DNA of 64,000 bases from Sphingobacterium spiritivorum ATCC 33861 (lineage in GTDB: Bacteria; Bacteroidota; Bacteroidia; Sphingobacteriales; Sphingobacteriaceae), in contig NZ_GL379774.1 in the NCBI RefSeq assembly GCF_000143765.1, forward strand, positions 1 to 64,000, written 5' to 3'. The notes beneath the pieces were generated by a model, which was not told where the DNA came from, made no database searches, and saw only the letters and a list, made by a program, of their open reading frames with translations. Position numbers and translations under genes: made by a program. Within the stretch, counting starts at the first letter, position 1. Each line of letters begins with the position of its first letter. Shown here in pieces: positions 18,443 to 26,967 of this stretch.

Positions 18443-19453
18443 ATGCTGACACGAAACGAGAATAAGGAAATACTATCCAAATCAGATAAAATAATTATCA
18501 CGACCCATCATAAACCCGACGGAGATGCACTAGGCTCTTCATTAGGATTATACCATTGGTTAAAAAGCCAAAATCATGATGTCCATATAATTGTATCATC
18601 TGACTTCCCTACATTTTTGGACTGGTTGCCCGGTCGGGATGCGGTATTGATTTATCCCGATGATATGGCATTGTGTCAATCTCTTATAGATGAGGCTTCT
18701 CTTATCTTTTGTCTGGATTATAATGCGCTTTCACGTACTAATGTTATGGAAGGCGTACTTCGTGCATCTACAGCAAAAAAATATATGATCGATCATCATT
18801 TAGATCCTGAGGGATTTGATGATTACCGGTTATGGGACCCTCAGGCTGCTGCGACAGCTCAATTAATCTATACATTTATTGAAGATTGTGTTGATGAAGT
18901 TTCCGAAATTACTCCTGAGATTGCAACCTGTCTTTATGCAGGGATCATGACAGATACCGGTTCTTTCCGATTCAGATCGACCACAGAGCAGGTACATGAA
19001 ATCATTTCCAAACTGATCCGCTCAGGCGCCCGCAATTGGGAAATCCACGAACAGATCTATAACAGTTCTACTGAAAACAGATTAAAATTTTTGGGACATT
19101 GTTTATTGAACCGTTTAGAAGTCATTCATGAGTATAATACAGCTCTTTTTGCGGTTTCAAAGCAAGACCTTGAGCAATTCCAGGTAACAACTGGTGATAC
19201 CGAAGGATTGGTTAATTATGCCCTTTCTGTAAAAGGAATTCGTTTAGCTGCATTAATTATTGACAGAACTGAATTAATAAAATTATCTTTGCGTTCAATC
19301 GGTGATGTGCCTTGCAATGAGATCGCAAGAAAACACTTCAACGGAGGCGGTCACTTTAATGCGGCAGGCGGAAGTTCCGAGGGAGATTTGCAAAGTGTAG
19401 TACATAAGTTTAAATCCATATTAACTGAATACAACGAAATATTAATAAAATAA
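18443..19453 (+). CDS. nrnA: DHH-family nanoRNase / pAp phosphatase (NrnA-like)
   Basis: A 336-residue cytosolic DHH/DHHA1 phosphoesterase that degrades short oligoribonucleotides and dephosphorylates 3'-phosphoadenosine 5'-phosphate. Metal-binding motifs are H-H-K-P-D-G-D-A near residue 23, the D-Y-N-A segment near 92, the name-giving I-D-H-H near 115, and T-D-T-G-S-F-R-F near 170. The DHHA1 glycine-rich motif G-G-G-H-F-N-A-A-G-G lies near residue 305. The frame opens two codons earlier at a TTG; the ATG at 18443 is preferred. The FKBP gene follows after 19 bp and is probably cotranscribed. Confidence 0.93.
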   Translation: MLTRNENKEILSKSDKIIITTHHKPDGDALGSSLGLYHWLKSQNHDVHIIVSSDFPTFLDWLPGRDAVLIYPDDMALCQSLIDEASLIFCLDYNALSRTNVMEGVLRASTAKKYMIDHHLDPEGFDDYRLWDPQAAATAQLIYTFIEDCVDEVSEITPEIATCLYAGIMTDTGSFRFRSTTEQVHEIISKLIRSGARNWEIHEQIYNSSTENRLKFLGHCLLNRLEVIHEYNTALFAVSKQDLEQFQVTTGDTEGLVNYALSVKGIRLAALIIDRTELIKLSLRSIGDVPCNEIARKHFNGGGHFNAAGGSSEGDLQSVVHKFKSILTEYNEILIK

Positions 19454-19472
19454 CTATAGTGAATAAACAGAA

Positions 19473-20471
19473 ATGAAGAAATCAATTCTATTATTATCAG
19501 CAGTTGCATTATTATCAACTGCTTGCCAGAACTTTAAAAAAGGTGACGGTGGTCTTGAATACAAAATAGTAAAAGACAACGCTGGCGACAAAGCCAAAGC
19601 AGGTGATTTGTTATCTGTAGATATAGTCGTTACTTCTGACAGAGACTCTGTATTAAACAGTACGTACGAATTAGGTTTACCGCAAATCATAACTATTGCA
19701 CCAGATAGTATCCCTGGACTTTACAAAGGAGATTACAACTCCATGTTCAAATTCTTAGGAGAAGGTGACAGTGCAGTATTCCGTCTGAATGTAGACACTA
19801 TGGCAGCTAAAACAAACCAGCCTAAAGTTGAATTTGCAGATAAATATGTAACATTCACAATCAATGTCAGAAAGCATTTCAAAAAGGGTACCCTGACGGA
19901 TTCTGCTCTTTACGCACAAATCAACAAATACTTTGAAGGTGAACTGGAAGGTTTGAAAAAATCTGAGGAAAGTAAAATTGCCGGATACATCAAATCTAAC
20001 AAATTAGAGCCTAAGAAATCTGCTTCCGGTCTTCAGTACGTAATCAAAGATCAGGGTAAAGGTGTTAAACCTGCTATAGGTGATACTGTAGTTGTAAACT
20101 ACACAGGATCTCTGACTTCAGGAAAAGTATTTGACACAAACAATGCTGAAACGGCTAAAAAGAACAAACTTCACAATGCAATGCGCCAATACGAACCCAT
20201 CCGTTTCCGTATTGGTCATGATCCGGTAATCCAGGGTTGGACAGAAGGATTGCAGTTATTGAATAAAGGTGGTAAAGCTACTTTCATCATTCCTTCTCAA
20301 TTAGGATATGGCGAGCGTGGTGGTGGCGGTGCTATTCCTCCATATGCTCCTTTGATTTTTGAAGTAGAGTTAGTAGATGTTGTACCGGGACCTAAAACAG
20401 AACCGGCACCTGCACAGGCAGCCCCTATAAATGGTGCTCCTGCTACACAGGCAGCTCCAAAAACAAAATAG
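19473..20471 (+). CDS. FKBP-type peptidyl-prolyl isomerase lipoprotein
   Basis: A 332-residue lipoprotein. The signal peptide ends in a lipobox L-S-T-A-C (Cys 18). Residues about 40-135 look like a degenerate FKBP-like domain. Residues about 185-310 form a complete FKBP domain (G-D-T-V-V-V-N-Y-T-G, F-D-T-N, V-I-Q-G-W-T-E-G-L, Y-G-E-R-G-G-G-G-A-I-P-P). It should catalyse proline isomerisation of envelope proteins at the membrane surface. The C-terminal 25 residues are a Pro/Ala/Gln-rich tail. It ends in a strong palindromic terminator and is probably in one unit with nrnA. Confidence 0.94.
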   Translation: MKKSILLLSAVALLSTACQNFKKGDGGLEYKIVKDNAGDKAKAGDLLSVDIVVTSDRDSVLNSTYELGLPQIITIAPDSIPGLYKGDYNSMFKFLGEGDSAVFRLNVDTMAAKTNQPKVEFADKYVTFTINVRKHFKKGTLTDSALYAQINKYFEGELEGLKKSEESKIAGYIKSNKLEPKKSASGLQYVIKDQGKGVKPAIGDTVVVNYTGSLTSGKVFDTNNAETAKKNKLHNAMRQYEPIRFRIGHDPVIQGWTEGLQLLNKGGKATFIIPSQLGYGERGGGGAIPPYAPLIFEVELVDVVPGPKTEPAPAQAAPINGAPATQAAPKTK

Positions 20472-20491
20472 AAATTTAAAATTTTATTAAT

Positions 20492-20525
20492 AAAAACACG
20501 ATTTGGTTAACCAAATCGTGTTTTT
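20492..20525 (+). terminator. Terminator after the FKBP gene
   Basis: A 34-bp perfect palindrome, symmetric about 20508/20509, with A-rich and T-rich ends. It lies 21 bp past the FKBP stop codon. Confidence 0.85.
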
Positions 20526-20590
20526 TCGTTTATAATTAGGTCTTCTGTTCACAAAATGCTAAATTTAGTCCGATTTAACAGCATCTTAAC

Positions 20591-21370
20591 ATGCCTACTC
20601 CTTATATTTTAACAGACACACATACCCATCTTTATTATCATATTGGAACTCCGCTAATGGAGGAACAGATGCAACGATGCTTCGACCGTGGTATTGAACG
20701 TATATTTTTACCGAATGTAAATACCGAATCCATTCCAAAAGTAATGGATACAGTGCATGCTTATCCTCAAAACTGTTTTCCAATGCTGGGTCTTCATCCC
20801 TGCGATGTAAAGAAAAACTATAGAGAAGAATTGTTGTCCATTGAAAAGGCATTATCCACACATAAAGTATATGCTATAGGCGAAATCGGACTTGACTTAT
20901 ATTGGGATAAAACGACACTGGATATTCAGAAAGAAGCATTCCGTATTCAGGTACAATGGGCCAAAGATTTGCGATTGCCTATAGATATACACTGCAGAGA
21001 AGCCTTTGATGAATTATTTGAGTTACTCGATGAACTTAAAGATGATAAGCTCTTCGGTGTCTTACATTGTTTCACAGGCACTTTAGATCAGGCCAAAAGG
21101 GCTATTGATCTTGGATTTGCATTAGGGATAGGTGGCGTAGTCACTTACAAAAAATCGGGTCTGGATGCTGTGGTAAAAGAAATCGATCTGGAACATATTG
21201 TCCTGGAAACTGACGCTCCATATCTGGCTCCAGTTCCGTTCAGGGGCAAGCCAAATGAAAGCAGCTATTTACATTATATAGCTGAGAAAGTAGCCGATCT
21301 ACATGAAGTCGGCATCGAAAAAGTAGCAGCTGTCACCACAGCAAATTCAAAACGTATATTCGGAATATAA
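20591..21370 (+). CDS. TatD-family metal-dependent hydrolase (DNase)
   Basis: A 259-residue TIM-barrel metallohydrolase of the TatD family, implicated in DNA degradation and repair. Metal ligands are seen in D-T-H-T-H-L (residues 8-13), G-E-I-G-L-D near 97-102, H-C-R-E near 135, H-C-F-T-G near 160, and E-T-D-A-P-Y-L near 210. The gene is followed after 8 bp by the type I asparaginase gene, so the two are probably cotranscribed; this pair is common in Bacteroidota. Confidence 0.93.
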   Translation: MPTPYILTDTHTHLYYHIGTPLMEEQMQRCFDRGIERIFLPNVNTESIPKVMDTVHAYPQNCFPMLGLHPCDVKKNYREELLSIEKALSTHKVYAIGEIGLDLYWDKTTLDIQKEAFRIQVQWAKDLRLPIDIHCREAFDELFELLDELKDDKLFGVLHCFTGTLDQAKRAIDLGFALGIGGVVTYKKSGLDAVVKEIDLEHIVLETDAPYLAPVPFRGKPNESSYLHYIAEKVADLHEVGIEKVAAVTTANSKRIFGI

Positions 21371-21378
21371 AATAAGAC

Positions 21379-22401
21379 ATGCATAATATCTTTATTATCT
21401 ATACAGGCGGTACTATCGGAATGGTCAAAGATGAGCAGACCGGATCATTTGTACCTTTCGACTTTGAACTGATTGCCCGGAATCTGCCGGATCTGAGCAG
21501 ACTTAATTATAAACTCACGGTACATTCTTTCACACCAATCATTGACTCGTCTAATATGAATCCAACAGTTTGGATTGAGATGGCCAATATTGTGAAGCAA
21601 AACTATGAACACTATGACGGGTTTGTGATTCTTCACGGATCAGATACAATGGCATTTTCTGCTTCTGTATTGAGTTTTATGCTGGAGGGATTACAAAAAC
21701 CGGTTATTCTTTCGGGATCGCAGCTTCCTATCGGGGAAATCCGTACTGATGCCCGAGAAAATCTGATGACTGCTTTGGAAATTGCATCTGCTCAGGTGAA
21801 CGGGACTTCCCTTATTCAGGAGGTCTGTATCTTATTTGACAACAAATTGTTCAGAGGAAATCGTTCTTTCAAATACAATTCAGCCAAATTTGAAGCTTTT
21901 CGCTCTCCAAACTACCCTGTACTTGTAGAGGCTGGTATACACCTTAAATATAACAATGAGGCCCTATTAGATAACAGATATAAACAATTTATCCTGCACA
22001 CGAAACTGGATGACAGAGTGGCCGTATTGAAGCTCTTCCCCGGAATGAATGCCAATACTATCCGTACCATCCTGAATTCGGATGTCAGATCTATTGTCAT
22101 GGAAACCTTTGGATCCGGTAATACGACTACAGATGAATGGTTTCTCGACCTGTTAAAGGAAGCGATAGATAAGGGTAAAAATATTCTGAATATCTCTCAA
22201 TGTAAAGTGGGATCTGTCGAACTGGGACGCTATGAAACAAGTCAGGGTCTGAAATCAATCGGAGTGCTGAATGGGTATGACATGACCTTTGAAGCAGCAG
22301 TAACCAAACTTATGTATCTGCAGGGAGAATTTGAAGATCAGAAAGATGTAGCATACTGGATAGAAAAAGATATCCGGGGTGAGTTGACTGTAAATGATTA
22401 G
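21379..22401 (+). CDS. ansA: Type I (cytoplasmic) L-asparaginase
   Basis: A 340-residue enzyme that hydrolyses asparagine to aspartate and ammonia. The two catalytic threonine sites are visible: Y-T-G-G-T-I-G at residues 8-14, and the L-H-G-S-D-T-M-A-F segment near 85-93. The absence of a signal peptide supports the cytoplasmic type I class. It lies 8 bp after tatD and ends before a hairpin shared with convergent folC. Confidence 0.94.
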   Translation: MHNIFIIYTGGTIGMVKDEQTGSFVPFDFELIARNLPDLSRLNYKLTVHSFTPIIDSSNMNPTVWIEMANIVKQNYEHYDGFVILHGSDTMAFSASVLSFMLEGLQKPVILSGSQLPIGEIRTDARENLMTALEIASAQVNGTSLIQEVCILFDNKLFRGNRSFKYNSAKFEAFRSPNYPVLVEAGIHLKYNNEALLDNRYKQFILHTKLDDRVAVLKLFPGMNANTIRTILNSDVRSIVMETFGSGNTTTDEWFLDLLKEAIDKGKNILNISQCKVGSVELGRYETSQGLKSIGVLNGYDMTFEAAVTKLMYLQGEFEDQKDVAYWIEKDIRGELTVND

Positions 22402-22424
22402 GAAAATTATACGATGATATCTTA

Positions 22425-22458
22425 AAAAGGAGTTGCTATTTGTGTAGCAACTCCTTTT
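22425..22458. terminator. Bidirectional terminator between ansA and folC
   Basis: A perfect 14-bp stem (22425-22438 with 22445-22458) has a 6-nt loop and A/T-rich ends on both sides. It sits in the 58-bp gap between the convergent genes. Confidence 0.88.
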
Positions 22459-22459
22459 C

Positions 22460-23770
22460 TTATGCTTTATTTTCAAGAGCAGTCAAAACCTCTGCCACCA
22501 CAAAATTACTACCTCCTATAAAAACCAAATCCCCAGCCTGATAAGCCTGTTTTGCAGCAGTGAACGCCTGCATCACACTGGGGTAAGGTTTTCCCTTCAG
22601 ACCATAGCTTAAAGCCGCAGCAGACAGTTCTTCTGCAGGCATCGCTCGGGGCATATCGGGGCTGGAGAAATAATATATTGCTTCTTTCGGAAGTAAAGGC
22701 AGAATATGTTCCAGGTCTTTATCTTTCATCGCTCCCATTACAATATGAAGTACCTCGTAAGGCGTAAGCTGCAGATTTTTAAGAACTTCACGAATACCAT
22801 CTTCATTATGTCCGGTGTCACAGATGATCAACGGCTCTGTAGAGATTGTCTGCCATCTTCCCTGCAATCCTGTGTACTGCTGAACATGACTGAGACCTTC
22901 CCGCAGCCGGTCAGAAGGAATAGTAAAGTTTATATGGTTTAACTCTTCAACGGCCGTCAAAACTCCTATTACATTCTTTAATTGATATGAGCCTGTAAGG
23001 TCCAGATCATATTGTTCTGTCAGAGAATTCATTGTGTCAGTGACAGATACCTTCATCCCGACAGGATGGCGGGACGTAATCGTAGCTTCCATTGTATCCG
23101 ATGCAAACCGGATCGGAGCCTGTTTTTCTTCAGCGATCTCTTCAAAAACCTGTGCTGTACGCGGGTCTCTTTCAGAAATAACAACCGGGGTATTTGCCTT
23201 TATAATGCCTGCCTTCTCCCCTGCTATTTCCTGCAGGGTATTTCCCAAAAGATTCATATGGTCCATACCGATGTTTGTAATAAGACATAGCTCCGGACGA
23301 ATAATATTTGTACTGTCCAGACGTCCGCCTAATCCTACTTCGATAATGGCGACATCTACCTGAGCTTTTGCAAAGTAATCAAATGCCATGGCGACTGTCA
23401 CTTCAAAAAATGAAGGCTGTACTTTTTCTATAAGAGATTGCTGTGATTCTACAAATTCAATAACATTCTGTTCGGGGATAACTTCTCCGTTGACCCGGAT
23501 CCGCTCTCTGAAATCAACTAAATGCGGGGAGGTATAGAGACCGGTTTTGTATCCTGCTGATGCCAATACCGAAGCCAGCATATGGGAGGAAGAGCCTTTG
23601 CCGTTTGTACCTGCAATATGTATAGATTTGAATTTGTCCTGAGGATTGCCTAACGCCTGGCAAAGTGCGATGGTATTATCAAGGTCTTTCTTATAGGCAG
23701 AAACACCTTCACGGGTAAACATAGGTAATCGAGTATAGAGATACTCGATTACCTCTTTATATGCTTTCAT
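22460..23770 (-). CDS. folC: Bifunctional dihydrofolate / folylpolyglutamate synthase
   Basis: A 436-residue ATP-dependent ligase of the Mur-ligase fold that adds glutamate to dihydropteroate and folates. The P-loop is G-T-N-G-K-G-S-S near residue 54. Other family blocks are the D-F-R-E-R-I-R-V-N-G segment, V-G-L-G-G-R-L-D-S-T-N near 145, and the D-G-H-N-type motif (C-D-T-G-H-N-E-D-G) near 316. It is the last gene of a long minus-strand run and starts 12 bp after the TonB-like gene. Confidence 0.95.
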   Translation of the reverse strand: MKAYKEVIEYLYTRLPMFTREGVSAYKKDLDNTIALCQALGNPQDKFKSIHIAGTNGKGSSSHMLASVLASAGYKTGLYTSPHLVDFRERIRVNGEVIPEQNVIEFVESQQSLIEKVQPSFFEVTVAMAFDYFAKAQVDVAIIEVGLGGRLDSTNIIRPELCLITNIGMDHMNLLGNTLQEIAGEKAGIIKANTPVVISERDPRTAQVFEEIAEEKQAPIRFASDTMEATITSRHPVGMKVSVTDTMNSLTEQYDLDLTGSYQLKNVIGVLTAVEELNHINFTIPSDRLREGLSHVQQYTGLQGRWQTISTEPLIICDTGHNEDGIREVLKNLQLTPYEVLHIVMGAMKDKDLEHILPLLPKEAIYYFSSPDMPRAMPAEELSAAALSYGLKGKPYPSVMQAFTAAKQAYQAGDLVFIGGSNFVVAEVLTALENKA

Positions 23771-23782
23771 AGCAAATGAAAC

Positions 23783-24604
23783 TTATCTAACTCTGAAGTT
23801 GAATACAATAACTCCTGTCTGCGAATCCGGGGCTTTTTCCAATTCATTCAGTCGGGCACCACGTACAGCTCTTTCACATTTCTCCCACAGCGAGCGGTCA
23901 GGTAAAGTAGTCCCTTTAACGCCTGCACGTGCATATGTAATCGTACCGTTAGGCGCTACACGAATTTCTACGGCAACTTTTCCGGACTGCTGACCTTTGT
24001 CATCTATATTTGGTCTTACAACGAAACGTCTGTTGGCAATCGATAACATCATATTGCCATCTCCCGAACCTCCTTCACCATAATTGGGTGCCAGAGGATC
24101 ACCTAACTTGCTTCCCTGATTACCGGGAGTGGATCCGGTACCATCACCAGAGCCTGTTCCATTATTTTTCTTTCCTTTATACAAGGCATTCGGGTTGACA
24201 GCTGGGGTACTGTTTTTCTTCTCCGTCGTTGTCTCAGTCGCTCTTACTTTTACAGGTTTCTCTGTCTTGGTAATAGCAGGAGCATCATCTATATCCTGTG
24301 TCGCTACAGCATCATCAGAAACCTGCTGCGTAGGAGTTGGTGTAGGTGTTTCAGTCGGATCTATTTTATCCGGCTTTACATTATTAGCGTTTGGATCCAT
24401 GGAAGGTTCCTCTACACTCATATAATCATCTCCCATCCCTTCTTCCGAAGTACCGTAGTTGACTATAATACCCCCCATACCAATCTTTGGCAACTCCTTA
24501 TTGAACACAATGAAAAAACCGATAGCAACTAATATCCCCATGATTATGGAGGATATTCCTAATGCTTTAGGGAGGTTATTTTCTTCTTGAAGATGATAAT
24601 GCAT
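23783..24604 (-). CDS. TonB-like energy transducer
   Basis: A 273-residue protein with one N-terminal transmembrane helix (about residues 13-34). A long Pro/Thr/Gly-rich linker follows (P-T-P-T-P-T near 85 and a glycine-rich stretch near 150-185), then a C-terminal TonB-like domain (about 190-273) containing V-A-V-E-I-R-V and ending V-I-V-F-N-F-R-V-R. It should span the periplasm and pass the proton-motive force from ExbB/ExbD to outer-membrane proteins. The gene directly follows exbB and exbD, which supports this. Confidence 0.88.
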   Translation of the reverse strand: MHYHLQEENNLPKALGISSIIMGILVAIGFFIVFNKELPKIGMGGIIVNYGTSEEGMGDDYMSVEEPSMDPNANNVKPDKIDPTETPTPTPTQQVSDDAVATQDIDDAPAITKTEKPVKVRATETTTEKKNSTPAVNPNALYKGKKNNGTGSGDGTGSTPGNQGSKLGDPLAPNYGEGGSGDGNMMLSIANRRFVVRPNIDDKGQQSGKVAVEIRVAPNGTITYARAGVKGTTLPDRSLWEKCERAVRGARLNELEKAPDSQTGVIVFNFRVR

Positions 24605-24679
24605 GATATAATCAAAATTAAAAAATCAAAATTAAACAGTCAAAAATCAGGCCTTTTGACCAGATAATAAGTAACAATA

Positions 24680-25090
24680 CTATTTATCTTTTCTCGGCTC
24701 TGTTGCTAATACTAACTTAATTTTTAACCTGTTCGCTACATCCATGACAGAAATTACATTCTGGATAGGAACACTGCTGTCTGCATAAAGCATAATAGTC
24801 AATTCTTCTCCCGATGCCATTCTTGATTGTATTAACGGTTCCAGACTCTCGTATGGAACTATCTGTTTATCTACATGATACTGCAAATCACTTGTAATGG
24901 ATACTGTCATGGTTTTCTTGGCCACGGACTGTTCCCCCGCACTTGATCTTGGTAAAAGTAATTTCACGACCTGAGGATTGGACACGGCAGAGGCCAACAG
25001 AAAGAATAACATCAGGAAGAACATGATATCATTCAATGCTGCAGTATGTACCTCGGCAGAAGGTCTGTTCCTTCTATTACGAATATTCAT
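24680..25090 (-). CDS. exbD: ExbD/TolR-family biopolymer transport protein
   Basis: A 136-residue protein with an N-terminal cytoplasmic stretch, one membrane helix (about 22-43) and a periplasmic domain. The ExbD hallmark is an Asp at the start of the helix, here in L-N-D-I-M-F-F-L near residues 20-27, which carries protons. The C-terminal half has the L-x-x-A-D-S-S-V segment. It lies between exbB (32 bp upstream) and the TonB-like gene, completing an ExbB-ExbD-TonB motor. Confidence 0.92.
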   Translation of the reverse strand: MNIRNRRNRPSAEVHTAALNDIMFFLMLFFLLASAVSNPQVVKLLLPRSSAGEQSVAKKTMTVSITSDLQYHVDKQIVPYESLEPLIQSRMASGEELTIMLYADSSVPIQNVISVMDVANRLKIKLVLATEPRKDK

Positions 25091-25121
25091 AATTAAATCC
25101 TTTCTATAAGAGCCTTATAAC

Positions 25122-25823
25122 TTATGCTCCCGGTTCGTCTAATAAGTCAATAAATTCTACTGCATCCGTTTCCATTCTAAGGATCAAACGCTCTACCATC
25201 ATGTTAAGTGCATGATATCCGATATATGCCAGGATACCTACTGTCAATCCGGATGCGGATGAAATCATCTTAACATAAAGACCTCCTGATACCGAACCGA
25301 TATCAATACCTCCTACAGCCTCTACATCACGGAAAATCTGGATTACCCCGAAGATCGTACCTACGAAACCAAGCATCGGTGCGATACCTGCAATAATCCC
25401 CAAAATATTGATATTCTTCTCTAGTTTAGATACTTCGATCTTACCGATGTTCTCGATAGCTCCTTCTATATCTTTGATAGGACGACCTACACGTAACAAT
25501 CCTTTCTGCAACATTCTTGATAATGGTGTATTACTCGAACGGCACACCGCTACAGCGGCATCCAGTTTACCTGACATCACGTTACTTTTGATTTGTGACA
25601 TCAATCCGTTATCAAATTTAGACGCTTTACGAATGGTAATATAACGTTCCAGAAAGATGACCAATCCCAAGAAAAACAAAAAGGCAATAGGCCACATAAT
25701 CCATCCGCCTTTCATCAAAAGCTGGATCAGATTTGTTTCTTCCTGTGTCGCCATCTGTATAGGTTGCTGTGCTGCCTGACCTAACGAGTCTAATGCTAAT
25801 GCTGTGTCTTGAATCAATGACAT
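25122..25823 (-). CDS. exbB: ExbB/TolQ/MotA-family proton channel
   Basis: A 233-residue inner-membrane protein with three helices (about 38-60, 135-160 and 178-205). The MotA/TolQ/ExbB domain is recognised by L-E-R-Y-I-T-I near 60, the A-P-M-L-G-F-V-G-T-I-F-G-V-I segment near 148-161 and a third helix with A-S-G-L-T-V-G-I-L-A. With ExbD it forms the proton-driven motor. The N-terminal 30 residues are a poorly conserved Gln/Ala-rich extension. Confidence 0.93.
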   Translation of the reverse strand: MSLIQDTALALDSLGQAAQQPIQMATQEETNLIQLLMKGGWIMWPIAFLFFLGLVIFLERYITIRKASKFDNGLMSQIKSNVMSGKLDAAVAVCRSSNTPLSRMLQKGLLRVGRPIKDIEGAIENIGKIEVSKLEKNINILGIIAGIAPMLGFVGTIFGVIQIFRDVEAVGGIDIGSVSGGLYVKMISSASGLTVGILAYIGYHALNMMVERLILRMETDAVEFIDLLDEPGA

Positions 25824-25859
25824 AATGCTATTTAAATATTTAATGTTCTAGTTTTCAGT

Positions 25860-26927
25860 TTAATTCTTTATCCGTTCGTAGAAGGCCTGAGGTTCAATTG
25901 TCTCCTGAACATGCTTCAATTCCTTCTGTGCTTCTTCAAGTGTGGAAAATGATTTCCAGACTACTTTTTTCCATTTCTTGGACTTCTTGCTTTCATGGAT
26001 ATAGACTTGTGTATATCCTTTCTTATGCATGGCATCGACCTGTTCTTTTGCCATTGTCCATCCCGCATGTGATCCGATAACGATCTGGTATTCATGACCA
26101 GCTTGTGGTTCTTTCTCTCCGGGATGTATATCTACACTATCCTTCGCCGGCAGCTCATGAACCGTTGTATCTAAGGGTACTAATCCTGCAACGGTATCTT
26201 TTACCGGAGTCGAAGGAGTTGTCTCTCTCAATGTATCCTGATTTACAACAGGAGCGGGCGCTTGCGGCTTATTATAATAAGTATCCCAATAATACAGTCC
26301 TCCTATCAGACCAATTGCTATTACTGCTGAAATAATATACCAAATGGTATTACTCGATCTTCGCTCATCCTCAAATACAAACTCTTCTCTGATCGTATTT
26401 ACAGGCTCCTGTACTACAGGTTTTGTTTGCTCTCTCTCTACAGGTACTTCCGGTACTGGTATTGCCGGAGGCAGTACTTCTGCCGGTATTGTCTCCTGCG
26501 ACGGAATAATCTCCTTTTCTAAACTCCGGATCTTATCGTCTACGTCCTGTATGGGTTCGAAATGAAATCCGGTAAGGTCTAAAGGCTTAAATACATAGGT
26601 ATTTCCATAGTTTACCAGATATCCAAGATCATCCAATTTGGCCTGACCGGATTGCAACAACTCTTCTTTGATCTTGTTAACCTCTGTTTGAACAATGGAC
26701 TCTGCCTGATTACGGTCTACCTGTTGCTGACGCTGTACATAGGTGACAAAGTCATAGCCGGTATCCGCCTGCGTATCCAGTTCCAGATAATTGATAGGCG
26801 GTAAAAAAGCATTGCGACTTTGATCAAAAGTCGCAGGAGTATGTTTTCGCTTAAAGACACCTATTCCATCCACCTTTACTTCGGTGTGTCTTTTCAGTAC
26901 ATGATTTATGCTTTTTCCTAAATTCAT
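25860..26927 (-). CDS. HU-CCDC81-like / SPOR domain membrane protein
   Basis: A 355-residue protein. Residues 1-125 look like two tandem HU-CCDC81-type domains (for example V-D-G-I-G-V-F-K-R near 19 and L-D-D-L-G-Y-L-V-N-Y-G near 98). A proline/glutamate-rich linker, one membrane helix (about 194-214), a second linker and a C-terminal SPOR domain (about 278-352) follow. SPOR domains bind denuded septal peptidoglycan, so the protein could couple a cytoplasmic HU-like module to the cell wall. The frame opens three codons earlier at a TTG; ATG 26927 is preferred. A -7 box lies 22 nt upstream. Confidence 0.85.
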   Translation of the reverse strand: MNLGKSINHVLKRHTEVKVDGIGVFKRKHTPATFDQSRNAFLPPINYLELDTQADTGYDFVTYVQRQQQVDRNQAESIVQTEVNKIKEELLQSGQAKLDDLGYLVNYGNTYVFKPLDLTGFHFEPIQDVDDKIRSLEKEIIPSQETIPAEVLPPAIPVPEVPVEREQTKPVVQEPVNTIREEFVFEDERRSSNTIWYIISAVIAIGLIGGLYYWDTYYNKPQAPAPVVNQDTLRETTPSTPVKDTVAGLVPLDTTVHELPAKDSVDIHPGEKEPQAGHEYQIVIGSHAGWTMAKEQVDAMHKKGYTQVYIHESKKSKKWKKVVWKSFSTLEEAQKELKHVQETIEPQAFYERIKN

Positions 26928-26949
26928 CCTTATCAATATCGTTGGGACG

Positions 26950-26957
26950 CAAAGTTA
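26950..26957 (-). promoter_or_regulatory. -7 box upstream of the HU/SPOR gene
   Basis: The minus strand reads TAACTTTG, a full -7 match, in the short gap after the beta-barrel gene. It suggests that the SPOR-exbBD-tonB-folC part can be transcribed separately. Confidence 0.5.
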
Positions 26958-26967
26958 CTATTTTAAA

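Noticed and set aside
24613..24634. Two CAAAATTA octamers that read TAATTTTG on the minus strand upstream of the TonB-like gene
   Set aside because: They match the -7 pattern but lie in low-complexity A/T sequence, with no -33 element; likely chance, and exbD read-through is sufficient.
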